Origin: Bin87 sp965243255 | GTDB taxonomy: Bacteria > Chloroflexota > Dehalococcoidia > Lucifugimonadales > UBA3495 | Direction of reading: 5' to 3' | Assembly: GCA_965243255.1 (NCBI GenBank) | Contig: CBDEUH010000004.1 | Span: forward strand, 1,550,001 to 1,614,000 | Length of the DNA stretch: 64,000 bases | Shown: positions 24,923 to 33,669 of the stretch, piece by piece | How the letters are laid out: the number at the start of each line of letters is the position of its first letter | Position numbering within the stretch: the first letter of the stretch is position 1 | Translations under genes and position numbers: made by a program | Notes under the pieces: model-generated | Database searches by the model: none | Told to the model about the DNA's origin: nothing | Seen by the model: the letters and a program-made list of their open reading frames with translations, nothing else

Positions 24923-25402
24923 ATGCTCTACCGCCCCGAACAGGTCAAACACGGCGCCTACGCTACTGAACCGCCCTCGTTCGCGCGGATGGTGCTGCTG
25001 GCTTTGGCGTTGTTCGCCCTGGCGATTCCCATCGTAGGGCCGCTGGACGATCACCACTTTGCCGAGCGTTCTCATACTCACCAGCACCTCTATATGGACG
25101 GGCGTCCGGCTGAGCACGTGCACCTGTTGGAGTCCGGCCGGCTGCACCGGCACGCCGGCCAGATCGATATGCCGGCCTATGGCAGGGAATGGCTACAGCC
25201 CGACGGCGTGGCCTATTTCACCGATACTACCGCCAGCCTGATGGTAGCAGTGCTGAACGCCCCGCTGCACAAGGCGCCCGAAGCGCTACGTCCGGCGTCG
25301 CCGGGGGCCGGGAAGTCCAATCCTCTGACGCCCTTTGCGGCTCGGCGCCCGCCGCCGGAGGGACATAGCGTAGCGCCGCCGCTGCCGCCGCCGATCGCGT
25401 AA
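24923..25402 (+). CDS. His-rich single-pass membrane protein
   Basis: This 159-residue protein has one N-terminal membrane segment (MVLLALALFALAIPIVG). A histidine-dense region follows, with DDHHFAERSHTHQHLYMDG, AEHVHLLESGRLHRHAG. The C-terminus is Pro-rich. His clusters suggest metal binding on the outer face of the membrane (inference). The transposon ends 12 bases before its ATG, so any native promoter and ribosome binding site upstream have been separated from it. It is followed by another His-containing lipoprotein gene on the same strand. No family is recognised. Confidence 0.68.
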   Translation: MLYRPEQVKHGAYATEPPSFARMVLLALALFALAIPIVGPLDDHHFAERSHTHQHLYMDGRPAEHVHLLESGRLHRHAGQIDMPAYGREWLQPDGVAYFTDTTASLMVAVLNAPLHKAPEALRPASPGAGKSNPLTPFAARRPPPEGHSVAPPLPPPIA

Positions 25403-25447
25403 ATCCTCACGCTACCCGTCTCACCACAACGAGCATGGAGGATTTTC

Positions 25448-26272
25448 GTGATGCGTTTGAATCACGCAATACCGAGCCGGCCGGCGCTCTGGCTGGCGCT
25501 ATCACTCTGCGTAATCGCCCTGCCACTTCTGCTGGCGTGCGGCACTACGGCGCCGACCCATGGCGATGGAGCGCCCATCGTCATGGATATTTCCCAACGT
25601 TCCACCACGCTGACCCGTGAAGACCTGCAGGTGAAGCAAGGCGACACGGTCAGCCTCAGATTTACGGCGGACGAGTCCGGCGAGGTGCACCTGCACGGAT
25701 ACGACCTGACGTCCCCGGTCTCTCCGGAGCAGCCCGGCACCCTCAATTTCGAGGCGAGCACGGCCGGCGCTTTCGCCATCAATTTCCACGTGTTTGGCGG
25801 AGACCCGCCCCATTCCGACACAAAGACGGTGGTGTCGAACACGCCGGTCAGCGTTGCCATCAGCGCAGAACCGGACGCCGACGGCGGAGTGGACGTGTTA
25901 ATTGACACTGATGGGTTCCAGTTCGCCCCGGATTCAGTTGACCAGGGCCATACGCCGGGCGCGGGCCACGCCCACATCTACGTGGACGGCGTGAAACTGG
26001 GACGGGTTTTTGAGCCGGACTACCACATTGACCAGCTGCCGCCCGGCAAACGTGAAATACGGGTTACGCTGAACACCAACGACCACAGCGACCTGGTGTA
26101 TGACGGGGCGAAGGTGGAGGCTACGACCACGGTTACCGTTCCCGACGTGGGGCAGGGGCACGGGGAGAACGGCACCGGCTCAGAGGGGCACACTGATCAC
26201 GACCACGGCAGCAGCGGGGAACAGGAAATTGTTGCCGAAGTGCACCTGGGGAACTTGGAAGTGTACCCATAG
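25448..26272 (+). CDS. His-rich lipoprotein with tandem cupredoxin-like domains (predicted)
   Basis: This 274-residue protein has a signal peptide and lipobox LLLACG, so it is predicted to be anchored outside the membrane. Two beta-rich modules follow: residues about 40-120, with LTREDLQVKQGDTVSLRF and EVHLHGYDL as in cupredoxin-like folds, and about 130-230, with GHAHIYVDGVKLGRVF and LPPGKREIRVTLNTNDHSDL. A His/Gly/Asp-rich tail (EGHTDHDHGSSG) ends the protein. The start is GTG 25448 or ATG 25451 after GGAGG. It probably works with the preceding His-rich membrane protein, possibly in copper or other metal handling (inference). Confidence 0.72.
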   Translation: MMRLNHAIPSRPALWLALSLCVIALPLLLACGTTAPTHGDGAPIVMDISQRSTTLTREDLQVKQGDTVSLRFTADESGEVHLHGYDLTSPVSPEQPGTLNFEASTAGAFAINFHVFGGDPPHSDTKTVVSNTPVSVAISAEPDADGGVDVLIDTDGFQFAPDSVDQGHTPGAGHAHIYVDGVKLGRVFEPDYHIDQLPPGKREIRVTLNTNDHSDLVYDGAKVEATTTVTVPDVGQGHGENGTGSEGHTDHDHGSSGEQEIVAEVHLGNLEVYP

Positions 26273-26294
26273 CGCGGACACAACCGGAAAAACC

Positions 26295-26322
26295 GTAGGG
26301 GCGAATGGTTATTCGCCCCTAC
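26295..26322. terminator. Bidirectional terminator between convergent genes
   Basis: A perfect 12-bp stem (GTAGGGGCGAAT / ATTCGCCCCTAC) around a GGTT loop, followed by TTT. It lies between the convergent lipoprotein and citrate synthase genes and belongs to the GGGGCG palindrome group seen elsewhere. Confidence 0.75.
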
Positions 26323-26347
26323 TTTGCTATAGCACTGGCCTAGCGCA

Positions 26348-27484
26348 TTAGCGCTGTTCGATGGGCACGTATTCCCGGTCCATGGGGCCGATGTAGTGCA
26401 GCCGGGGGCGGAGCAGGATGTTGTTCTCGTACTGTTCGATGCACTGTGCCGACCAGCCGGGTACGCGGCCCAGCGCGAAGATGGGGATGAACAGGTCGGA
26501 CTCGATGCCCAGCAGGTGGTAGATGGAACCGGCGTAGAAGTCAACGTTGACGTAGATGCCCCGGTCGCGGTAGGGAGCCATCACGTCCTCGGACAGGTGG
26601 GTAAGGATCTGGAACCAGCGGGGGTCGCCGCGCTTTTCGCCCAGGGCCTGGGAGCGTTCCCGCAGGTGGCGGGCGCGGGGGTCTTCGGCCTTATACACGC
26701 GGTGGCCAAAGCCCATGATGCGCTCGCGGTTGTCCAGCTTGTTGCGGGCGTATTCCTCGGCGTTCTCGGGGTTGCCGATTTCCATGGACATCTTCATCAC
26801 TTCTTCGGCGGCGCCGCCGTGGGCCGGGCCCTTCAGGGTGCCCACCGCGCCGGAAACGGCGGCGTGCAGCGTCGAGTTGGTGGATGCTGCCACCCGGGCG
26901 GCGAAGGAAGATGCGTTGACGCCGTGTTCGGCGTGGAGGATAAAGTCCACGTCCATCAAGGAAATGGTCTCTTCGTCCGGCACCTCGTTGAAGAGCATGT
27001 AGAGGAAGTTACCGGCGTGGTTCAGGTCTGGGTTGGGGGCGACGGGCTCCAGGCCGTTGCGGATGCGATGATGGGCGGTGACGATGGTGGGGGCCTGAGC
27101 GGTGAGCCGCAAGGCTTTGCGGACGTTGGCCTCTCTGGAGTTGTCTTCGGATTCGTCGTCAAAGGCTGCCAGCCCAATCATGGCGGTTTGCAGCACGTCC
27201 ATGGGGTGGGCGGACTTGACGGCGTCGATGACGGTGATGATCTCGTTGGGAATGCGGCGGTTGGCCCGGAGGAAGTCGTCAATCTCGGCCAACTGGGCGC
27301 GGTTGGGCAGTTCACCGTACATCACCAGGTAGATGATTTCTTCAAAGGTGGACTTCTCCGCCAGGTCGTGGATGTCGTAGCCACGATACAGCAGCTTTCC
27401 GATGTCGCCGTCGATGAAGCTGGACTCGGTGGTGTCCATATAGACGTTCATCAAACCGCGATGCAATTCGGGCTGATCGGCCAT
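26348..27484 (-). CDS. gltA: Citrate synthase / 2-methylcitrate synthase
   Basis: This enzyme of about 378 residues condenses oxaloacetate with acetyl- (or propionyl-) CoA. It shows the N-terminal LLYRGYDIHDLAEKS, a histidine-containing LHAEHGVNASSF, the catalytic GFGHRVYK and the catalytic Asp in VNVDFYAG. The length and pattern fit the short bacterial/archaeal type; separation from 2-methylcitrate synthase needs phylogeny. It begins 4 bases after an AGGAGG-type site. It stands alone, facing the lipoprotein gene across a terminator. Confidence 0.93.
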   Translation of the reverse strand: MADQPELHRGLMNVYMDTTESSFIDGDIGKLLYRGYDIHDLAEKSTFEEIIYLVMYGELPNRAQLAEIDDFLRANRRIPNEIITVIDAVKSAHPMDVLQTAMIGLAAFDDESEDNSREANVRKALRLTAQAPTIVTAHHRIRNGLEPVAPNPDLNHAGNFLYMLFNEVPDEETISLMDVDFILHAEHGVNASSFAARVAASTNSTLHAAVSGAVGTLKGPAHGGAAEEVMKMSMEIGNPENAEEYARNKLDNRERIMGFGHRVYKAEDPRARHLRERSQALGEKRGDPRWFQILTHLSEDVMAPYRDRGIYVNVDFYAGSIYHLLGIESDLFIPIFALGRVPGWSAQCIEQYENNILLRPRLHYIGPMDREYVPIEQR

Positions 27485-27718
27485 CTGTGTCCTCCTTGGG
27501 CGAGGGACGTACCCCGCTACCGACCGGAGTTTTACGCTTGTTCCGGCGGCTGATTATGCTAGCATCGGGCGCGCCGGGGTGTCAACCGAAAACCTGGCAG
27601 ACGGCGCAGCGGGGAGGGGCTGTGAAAAGGGATTGAGGGTTGATGAATTGTTCGGGTTGGGGGATTGAGCGCAGAGGCGCAACCGAATACACTTACCCAA
27701 CCAGAAGGAGGCCATCCG

Positions 27719-28954
27719 ATGTTCTTGATGCGTTTTACCGAACGGGCTTACGTCAACTACACCGAGGAGGACGTGCGCAACTCGCCCAATGAGGCGGTGC
27801 GGCTCACCTTCTCCAACTCCAACTTTGACCCGCAGGAGGGGCACTACCTGTACAACATGTACCTGGACGAGTACGAGTACTCAGAGGAGGTGGGCTTCGA
27901 CGGGCTGATGCTGAACGAGCATCACAACACGCCGACCTGCCTGGGCGCCACCATGAACCTGGAGGCGGCCATCCTGGCCCGGGTGACCAAGAAGCCGAAG
28001 ATCGTGTTGCTGGGCAATCCGCTGCCCATCTTCGACAACCCCATACGCCTGGCCGAAGAACTGGCCGAGATTGACATGATTTCCGGCGGGCGGCTGGTGT
28101 CCGGCTTCGTGCGCGGCACCGGCGTGGAGAGCCTGGCCACCAACACCAACCCGCTGCACAACCGCGCCCGGTTCGAGGAAGCTCACGACCTGGTAATCAA
28201 GACGTGGACGACGCCGGGGCCGTTCCGCTGGGAGGGAGACCACTACCACTTCCGCGTGGTCAACCCCTTCCAGACTCCGATGCAGAAGCCGCACCCGCCG
28301 GTCTGGATTCCTGGCACCGGCAGCCCGGAGACCCTCATCTGGTGCGCCGAGCGGAACTATCCGTACATCTTCCTGGAAACCGACCCCCAGGGCACCCAGG
28401 ACATGAAGGCCATCTACGCCGAGGCCGCCCGGGAGCACGGGTATGAGCCGGGGCCGGAGAACTTCGGCTACCTGGTGCGCATCCACGTGCAGGACACGGA
28501 CGAGAAAGCCTACGACGTGGGCAAGGGGTACATGGTGGGCAACATCGGCGTGGGTCGCATCCCGCTCCCCCGGGACTACGCGTCGCCGGTGGGCTATGGC
28601 AGCCGCAGCGACGACCCCCGGTTTTTGCGATTGCGGGAGCAGATTCGCAGCGACCCATTCCGGGTAGGCGGGCTGGACGGCGCGCAGTACGATTCCATCC
28701 TGGACTCCAAGCGCTGGATTATCGGCAGCCCCGACACGGTCATCAGCCAACTGCGCGAGGTGCTGAGTTTCATGCGTCCCGGCATCCTGGCGGTGTGGAC
28801 CAACGACGGCTCCATCAGCCACGAGGACACCATGCGCTGCCTGGAGTTGATGGGGCAGGAGGTCTTGCCCGCGCTGCGTGAAATCGGCGAGGAGCTGGAA
28901 CTGACCGACCCCTTCCAGAAGGAAGGCGTAATGCCCGGCCTCACCGCCATCTAA
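27719..28954 (+). CDS. LLM-class flavin-dependent monooxygenase (copy 1)
   Basis: This 411-residue luciferase-like monooxygenase has the signatures GLMLNEHHNTPTC and GNPLPIFDNPIRLAEELA, then DMISGGRLVSGFVRG and a later PVWIPGTGSPET, typical of the LLM TIM-barrel binding FMNH2. The start at ATG 27719 follows AAGGAGG; the longer frame at 27665 is not needed. It is close in sequence to the gene at 29796, and an alpha/beta hydrolase gene separates them. Such enzymes oxidise organic substrates using reduced flavin supplied by a separate reductase. The substrate is unknown. Confidence 0.9.
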   Translation: MFLMRFTERAYVNYTEEDVRNSPNEAVRLTFSNSNFDPQEGHYLYNMYLDEYEYSEEVGFDGLMLNEHHNTPTCLGATMNLEAAILARVTKKPKIVLLGNPLPIFDNPIRLAEELAEIDMISGGRLVSGFVRGTGVESLATNTNPLHNRARFEEAHDLVIKTWTTPGPFRWEGDHYHFRVVNPFQTPMQKPHPPVWIPGTGSPETLIWCAERNYPYIFLETDPQGTQDMKAIYAEAAREHGYEPGPENFGYLVRIHVQDTDEKAYDVGKGYMVGNIGVGRIPLPRDYASPVGYGSRSDDPRFLRLREQIRSDPFRVGGLDGAQYDSILDSKRWIIGSPDTVISQLREVLSFMRPGILAVWTNDGSISHEDTMRCLELMGQEVLPALREIGEELELTDPFQKEGVMPGLTAI

Positions 28955-28984
28955 CCGACTAACTCCCAAGGAGCAATCGTACCA

Positions 28985-29764
28985 ATGCCAAACTTCACCG
29001 AGGAAACCATCTCCGTAGCCGGCAGCAACCTGCAGGTCTATAAGGGCGGCTCGGGCGATCCGCTGCTGGTGCTGCACGGCGCCGGCGGCAACGCCGGCCC
29101 GCGCCGCTACGCCCAGGCGTTGGCGGAAAAGTTCACCGTCTATCTGCCCTCCCATCCCGGCTACGGCAAGAGCGAGCGTCCGAGCTGGGTTGAGAGCATG
29201 CAGGACCTGGCCTGCTTCTACACCTGGTACCAGGAGCAGGAGGGCCTGGAGAACGCACGGGCAATCGGCTTCTCCATGGGCGGCTGGCTGGCCGCCGAGA
29301 TGCTGTCCATGACCGGCCACGCGTTCAGCAAGGTGATGCTGGTGGGCGCCGCCGGCATCAAGCCCAACGACGGCGAAATCACCGACATTTTCATCATCAG
29401 CCCCCAGCAAGTGCGTGAACTGGTCTATCACGACCCCGCACAGGTGCCGGAGTGGGACGAACTGTTTGGCTCAGACCCCACGCCGGAGCAGGCGCAGCAG
29501 GCGGAGGGCGACCGGGAAATGGCCATCCGGCTCACCTGGCGGCCCTACATGCACAACCCGCGCCTGCCGTCCAAGCTGGGGCGGGTCAGCATCCCGACGC
29601 ATATCGTGTGGGGGGAGAACGACAACCTGGTGCCGGTGGAATGCGCCGGGCTGTACCAACAGGCTCTTGCCGGATCGCAGGTAACGGTGATCCCCAACTG
29701 CGGGCACTCCCCGCAAATCGAAAGGCCCGACGAATTCGTGCAGGCGGCGCTGGCGTTTTTATAG
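28985..29764 (+). CDS. Alpha/beta hydrolase
   Basis: This 259-residue alpha/beta hydrolase has the oxyanion region LHGAGG, nucleophile elbow GFSMGG (S97), an acid candidate in WGENDNLVP (near residue 213) and the catalytic His in NCGHSPQ (near residue 240). It lies between two paralogous flavin monooxygenases with gaps of about 30 bases on each side. It could therefore hydrolyse an ester or lactone produced by Baeyer-Villiger-like oxidation (inference). Confidence 0.88.
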   Translation: MPNFTEETISVAGSNLQVYKGGSGDPLLVLHGAGGNAGPRRYAQALAEKFTVYLPSHPGYGKSERPSWVESMQDLACFYTWYQEQEGLENARAIGFSMGGWLAAEMLSMTGHAFSKVMLVGAAGIKPNDGEITDIFIISPQQVRELVYHDPAQVPEWDELFGSDPTPEQAQQAEGDREMAIRLTWRPYMHNPRLPSKLGRVSIPTHIVWGENDNLVPVECAGLYQQALAGSQVTVIPNCGHSPQIERPDEFVQAALAFL

Positions 29765-29795
29765 GGCGGTGTCGGTCTGGAATGGAGGCAAGATC

Positions 29796-30920
29796 ATGGA
29801 CGTTTTCTACTTCACCGAGATGCCCTACGCCGAGTTCCCGGAGGCGGAGGCGGAGAAGTTTCCGTCCATGCGCCTCACGTTCCCCAACACGTACTTCGAC
29901 GCCGACACGGCCAGCGGCCTGATGAACCGCTACCTGGACGAGTACCAGTACGCCGAGGAGATGGGCTTCGACGGCCTGATGATCAACGAGCACCACAATA
30001 CACCGTCGTGCATGGACGTGGAGGTGAACATCACCGGGGGCATCCTGGCGCGCATCACCAAGCGGGCGAAGATCCTGATGCTGGGGAATATGCTGCCCAC
30101 GTCGGACAACCCGGTGCGGCTGGCCGAGGAAATCGCCCTGCTGGACGTGATTTCCGGCGGGCGCATCATCTCCGGGTTCGTGCGGGGCATTGGGATTGAA
30201 TCGTGGGCCAACAACACCAATCCCATCCACAACCGGGAAAGGTTCGAGGAGTGCCACGACCTGGTGGTAAAAACCTGGACGACGCCGGGGCCGTTCCGGT
30301 GGGAAGGCAACCATTATCATTACCGAGCGGTCAACCCGTGGATGCTGCCGATGCAGAAGCCGCACCCGCCGGTGTGGGTGCCGGGCACGGGCAGCCCGGA
30401 GACGGTGGAGTGGACGGCGCGCCATCGGTACACCTACGCCGCCTTCCTGACGCCGCTGGAGGTGGCGAAGAACCTGTTCGCCCGCTACCGGGAGTACGCC
30501 GCCGAAGACGGCTGGGAACCGGGGCCGGAGAAGTTCGCCTTCATGATTTGCTGCCATGTCAACGACACCGACGAAAAGGCGCAGGAGTCGGGCAAGGCGT
30601 TCCTGTGGCGGATGAACTATCCGCTGCGCGGCCCCCGGGAATACTGGTCGCCGCCGGGGTACACGTCCCGGGCCGGCGCGCAGGCGGTGGCGGCGCGACG
30701 TCCGACACCGCTGCACGAACTCTCCTACGAGGAGTTACAGGAACGGTACCACCTGGTGGTGGGCAGCCCGGAAACCGTAATCAAAAAGCTGCGCCACATC
30801 CGGGACGAGTTGGGCGTCGGTTCACTGCTGCTGGAAGCGCAGGGCGGGCGGCTGTCTCACGCCGATACCATGCGCTCCATCGAGCTGTTCGGCAAAGAGG
30901 TGATACCGGCGCTGAAGTGA
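29796..30920 (+). CDS. LLM-class flavin-dependent monooxygenase (copy 2)
   Basis: This 374-residue paralogue of the 27719 protein shares GLMINEHHNTPSC, GNMLPTSDNPVRLAEEIA and DVISGGRIISGFVRG, and the PVWVPGTGSPET stretch. ATG 29796 follows GGAGGCAAG; the 29769 start is unlikely. The C-terminal third differs most from copy 1, which suggests different substrate specificity. It is the last gene of the monooxygenase-hydrolase-monooxygenase trio. Confidence 0.9.
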   Translation: MDVFYFTEMPYAEFPEAEAEKFPSMRLTFPNTYFDADTASGLMNRYLDEYQYAEEMGFDGLMINEHHNTPSCMDVEVNITGGILARITKRAKILMLGNMLPTSDNPVRLAEEIALLDVISGGRIISGFVRGIGIESWANNTNPIHNRERFEECHDLVVKTWTTPGPFRWEGNHYHYRAVNPWMLPMQKPHPPVWVPGTGSPETVEWTARHRYTYAAFLTPLEVAKNLFARYREYAAEDGWEPGPEKFAFMICCHVNDTDEKAQESGKAFLWRMNYPLRGPREYWSPPGYTSRAGAQAVAARRPTPLHELSYEELQERYHLVVGSPETVIKKLRHIRDELGVGSLLLEAQGGRLSHADTMRSIELFGKEVIPALK

Positions 30921-30949
30921 TTGCCGGCCGGCGAATAAGGCGAATGGCA

Positions 30950-30978
30950 TTGACAGTTATTGCGCCAAGCAATACTCT
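30950..30978 (+). promoter_or_regulatory. Promoter with embedded inverted repeat ahead of the Lrp-type gene
   Basis: TTGACA at 30950-30955 and a TACTCT-type -10 at 30973-30978 are 17 bases apart. Between and overlapping them is ATTGC-N5-GCAAT (30959-30973), a 15-base inverted repeat placed where a repressor would block polymerase. Confidence 0.55.
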
Positions 30979-31021
30979 GTATCCAATTATGCAATGATGT
31001 TGATTTTGAGGAGGTGAACCC

Positions 31022-31261
31022 ATGGCGGCAAACGCATACGTACTCGTCAACATCGAACCGGCCATGACCCGGGAGGTCGTTGACCGGCTCAACGGCATCA
31101 GCGGCGCGGCGGTGCGGGAAGTGCTGGGCCCCTACGACGCCGTAGTGGAGTTGGAGGCCGGCACGGTGGAGGACATTACCGAGATAATGCGGCACCGCAT
31201 CCGACCCATCAAGGGCGTTACAAACACGGTTACCTGCCTGTGGTTCACCAACAACGTCTAG
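31022..31261 (+). CDS. Stand-alone Lrp/AsnC ligand-binding (RAM) domain protein
   Basis: This 79-residue protein matches only the C-terminal regulatory domain of Lrp/AsnC proteins: AYVLVNIEPAMTREVVDRL, VLGPYDAVVELEAG and an ending VTNTVTCLWF. No helix-turn-helix is present. A strong GGAGG site precedes the ATG. Such single-domain proteins bind amino acids or similar ligands and form oligomers; they may modulate full-length regulators or enzymes. It lies between a catabolic trio and a dehydrogenase on the opposite strand. Confidence 0.85.
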   Translation: MAANAYVLVNIEPAMTREVVDRLNGISGAAVREVLGPYDAVVELEAGTVEDITEIMRHRIRPIKGVTNTVTCLWFTNNV

Positions 31262-31289
31262 AACGGGCAGGATTTAGAAGGGGCGAGAT

Positions 31290-32366
31290 TTAAAAGGGGC
31301 AATCGATGCCCAGCTCCCCACAGGTGTCGTGGAACCAGTCCACCACCTCCTGGTGCAGGGGGACGCCCTCCACGCGACGGATTTCTTCCATCTCCGCTTC
31401 CGGCTGACCGGCCACCATGACCCGCTCCTCGCCGGGCGCCGGCCGGGTGTTCTTCATCATCCGCAGCCATTCGTCCATCTGGTCCTTGAAGTGGTCGGGG
31501 TCGTCGAAGCCGGCGACGTTATAGGCGGCGACGTAGTGGCCGAAGTTGGGCCGACCCGGCACGGCGCCGTAGCCGAACCCGGTGAGGACGCCGGCCAGGA
31601 TGTCCACCATGCAGGACAAGCCGTAGCCTTTGTGGGACCCCAGCTCCCGCGTGCTGCCCAAGGTCAGCAGGGTGTAGTTGGCCGGCGCGTCGGCCTCTTC
31701 CATGATGGGGTTGCCTTCGGCATCGGCCAGCCAGCCGGGTTCCAGCTTGACGCCCAGGCGGCGAGCGATGCCGACCTTGTTGCCGGCCACGGTGCTGGTG
31801 GCCGCGTCGAACACGAAGGGGGCCTCGTTGCGCGACGGGACGGCGATGGCGATGGGGTTGGTGCCCAGCCGCGGCTCGGCGCCGAAAGTGGGCACGACGG
31901 ACGGCGGGCAGCTGGTCATGCACACGCCAATCATGTCGTGCTCCAGGGCCATCATGGCGTGATATGACGCCATCCCCAGGTGCCGAGCGTTGCCGACGGT
32001 AACCATGCCCACGCCGACCTCGGACGCCTTGCGGATGGCGATGTCCATGGCCTTGGGCGTGGTGATGATGCCCAGGCCCCGGTCGGAGTCTATGCTGGCG
32101 GTGCCGGGCGTTTCGCGGACTATCTGCAGATTGGGCGTCGGGTTGATCTGCCCGCTGGTGTAGCCGCTGACGTAACTGCGCAGCATATTGGAAACGCCGT
32201 GGGAGTCCACGCCGCGCAGGTCGGCCAGCACCAGCACGTCCGCCCCCAGCTGAGCGTCTTCCGGGGGCACGCCCATTTTCTCGAAGACGGCGGCGACGGT
32301 GGATTTGAGGTCATCCCCCGGAACCATCGTAGCCTCGTCCAGACTCACTCGAAACTTGGGCAGCAC
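31290..32366 (-). CDS. Malate/L-lactate dehydrogenase family (Ldh2-type) oxidoreductase
   Basis: This 358-residue NAD(P)-dependent enzyme belongs to the Ldh2/YbiC/ureidoglycolate dehydrogenase group, which is unrelated to classical lactate dehydrogenase. Family motifs are DLRGVDSHGVSNML, GNARHLGMASYHAM, GTNPIAIAVPS, DAATSTVAGNKV and LGSHKGYGLSCMVDIL. Substrates in this family include malate, sulfolactate, ureidoglycolate and similar 2-hydroxyacids; sequence alone does not decide. It is convergent with the Lrp-domain gene. Confidence 0.9.
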   Translation of the reverse strand: MLPKFRVSLDEATMVPGDDLKSTVAAVFEKMGVPPEDAQLGADVLVLADLRGVDSHGVSNMLRSYVSGYTSGQINPTPNLQIVRETPGTASIDSDRGLGIITTPKAMDIAIRKASEVGVGMVTVGNARHLGMASYHAMMALEHDMIGVCMTSCPPSVVPTFGAEPRLGTNPIAIAVPSRNEAPFVFDAATSTVAGNKVGIARRLGVKLEPGWLADAEGNPIMEEADAPANYTLLTLGSTRELGSHKGYGLSCMVDILAGVLTGFGYGAVPGRPNFGHYVAAYNVAGFDDPDHFKDQMDEWLRMMKNTRPAPGEERVMVAGQPEAEMEEIRRVEGVPLHQEVVDWFHDTCGELGIDCPF

Positions 32367-32500
32367 GGCGCACCTCCTGGGTTCACTGATCGAACAAAAT
32401 TTGCGGCCCGCAGTATAGCACCCGACGGCGCGTGACGGTTTGCCTAATCAAGGGCCCGATGGCACAATGGGCCTACCTTGAATCGCAAGGCGGATTGAGC

Positions 32501-33598
32501 ATGACCACTAATCAAGCACTGGACTTTCTGGCTCGCCTGGGCGCGCAGCCGGCTGTAGCTTTCCACGAAAACGGCGTCGCCACTGCCGTACGGGGCGTCC
32601 TTACCGAAATCGGCGTCAGTTGGCGAACGGATAACTTCGGCAACATCATCGCGCGCGTCGCCGGCACGGACGCTGACGGCGTGCCACCCATCGCTTTTAT
32701 GGCCCACATGGACCATCCCGGTTTCGAGATTGTGGGGCGGGACGGCGACTATCTCATCGGCAAAGCGTCAGGCGGCATACCCGCTGGAGCCTTTGCCCCC
32801 GGCGTGCCTTTGCAGGTGATTCTGCCGGCCGGCCGACGCATCGCCGCCGAGACCGTCGGGCCGCACGGCGAAGAGCGGGAGCGACAGGCTTCGATTCGTC
32901 TGACCGGCGCACCCGCGGAGGATATTCCCTTACCGTCGCCGGCCGTTTTTGACCTGCCCGATTTCAGCATCGAGGACGACCACATTGTCATGCGGGCCGC
33001 CGACGACCTGGCCGGCTGCGGTGGCATTCTGTCGGCGTTGGCGTCGCTGGGCGATGACCCGCCGGACGGCGACGTGTACGGTGTGTTCACCCGCGCCGAA
33101 GAAGTCGGCCTGGTGGGGGCTCGGCTGCTGGCCGAGGCGCGCACGCTGCCGATGGATACGCTGGTAGTGTCGCTGGAGTCGTCGCGGACGCTGCCCGGCG
33201 CGGAAATCGGCAGTGGCCCGGTCATCCGGGTGGGCGACGCTGGCAGCACTTTCAATAACGACGCCGAGGCCGCGCTGATTCGCGCCCGTGAGACGCTGTC
33301 CGCCGGCAGTTCGGATTTCCGCTGCCAGCGCCAATTGATGAGCGGCGGGGTCTGCGAGGCCAGCGCGTTCAACGCCTGGGGCTATCGCTCTACCGGCATG
33401 GCCTTCCCGCTGGGTAACTACCACAACGGCGCGGTGGACGGTTCCATCGCCGCCGAGTACATCCACCGGGACGACTACCTGAACGGCGCGGCGCTGATCA
33501 CCGAGGCGGCTCGCCAGGTATCAACGCGTTGGGACACCGCTTTCAGCCGCCGCATCCGGCAGGTGCCCGACTCGATGCGCGCCCGGCTGGGCGGCTAG
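32501..33598 (+). CDS. M42-like metallopeptidase
   Basis: This 365-residue zinc peptidase-like protein resembles the M42/M20 clan. It has AHMDHPGFEIVG (metal-binding His/Asp), an RAADDLAGCGGIL Asp ligand, FTRAEEVGLVGAR with the catalytic/ligand Glu pair, and a late NYHNGAVDGSIAAEYIHRDDY His. The PDZ-like insert between about 75 and 150 fits M42 aminopeptidases. I start at ATG 32501; the 32432 option adds non-family residues. It probably trims peptides in the cytoplasm. Confidence 0.8.
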   Translation: MTTNQALDFLARLGAQPAVAFHENGVATAVRGVLTEIGVSWRTDNFGNIIARVAGTDADGVPPIAFMAHMDHPGFEIVGRDGDYLIGKASGGIPAGAFAPGVPLQVILPAGRRIAAETVGPHGEERERQASIRLTGAPAEDIPLPSPAVFDLPDFSIEDDHIVMRAADDLAGCGGILSALASLGDDPPDGDVYGVFTRAEEVGLVGARLLAEARTLPMDTLVVSLESSRTLPGAEIGSGPVIRVGDAGSTFNNDAEAALIRARETLSAGSSDFRCQRQLMSGGVCEASAFNAWGYRSTGMAFPLGNYHNGAVDGSIAAEYIHRDDYLNGAALITEAARQVSTRWDTAFSRRIRQVPDSMRARLGG

Positions 33599-33669
33599 TC
33601 GGCCCTTTGCTACAATGCAACCGGGATTTTGACGTTCACAGGAAGCACAGCCACAGGAGGCGCAGCAAT

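Noticed and set aside
27881..29431. 516-residue minus-strand frame opposite the monooxygenase and hydrolase
   Set aside because: Antisense shadow of two strong genes, low-complexity composition and no motifs.
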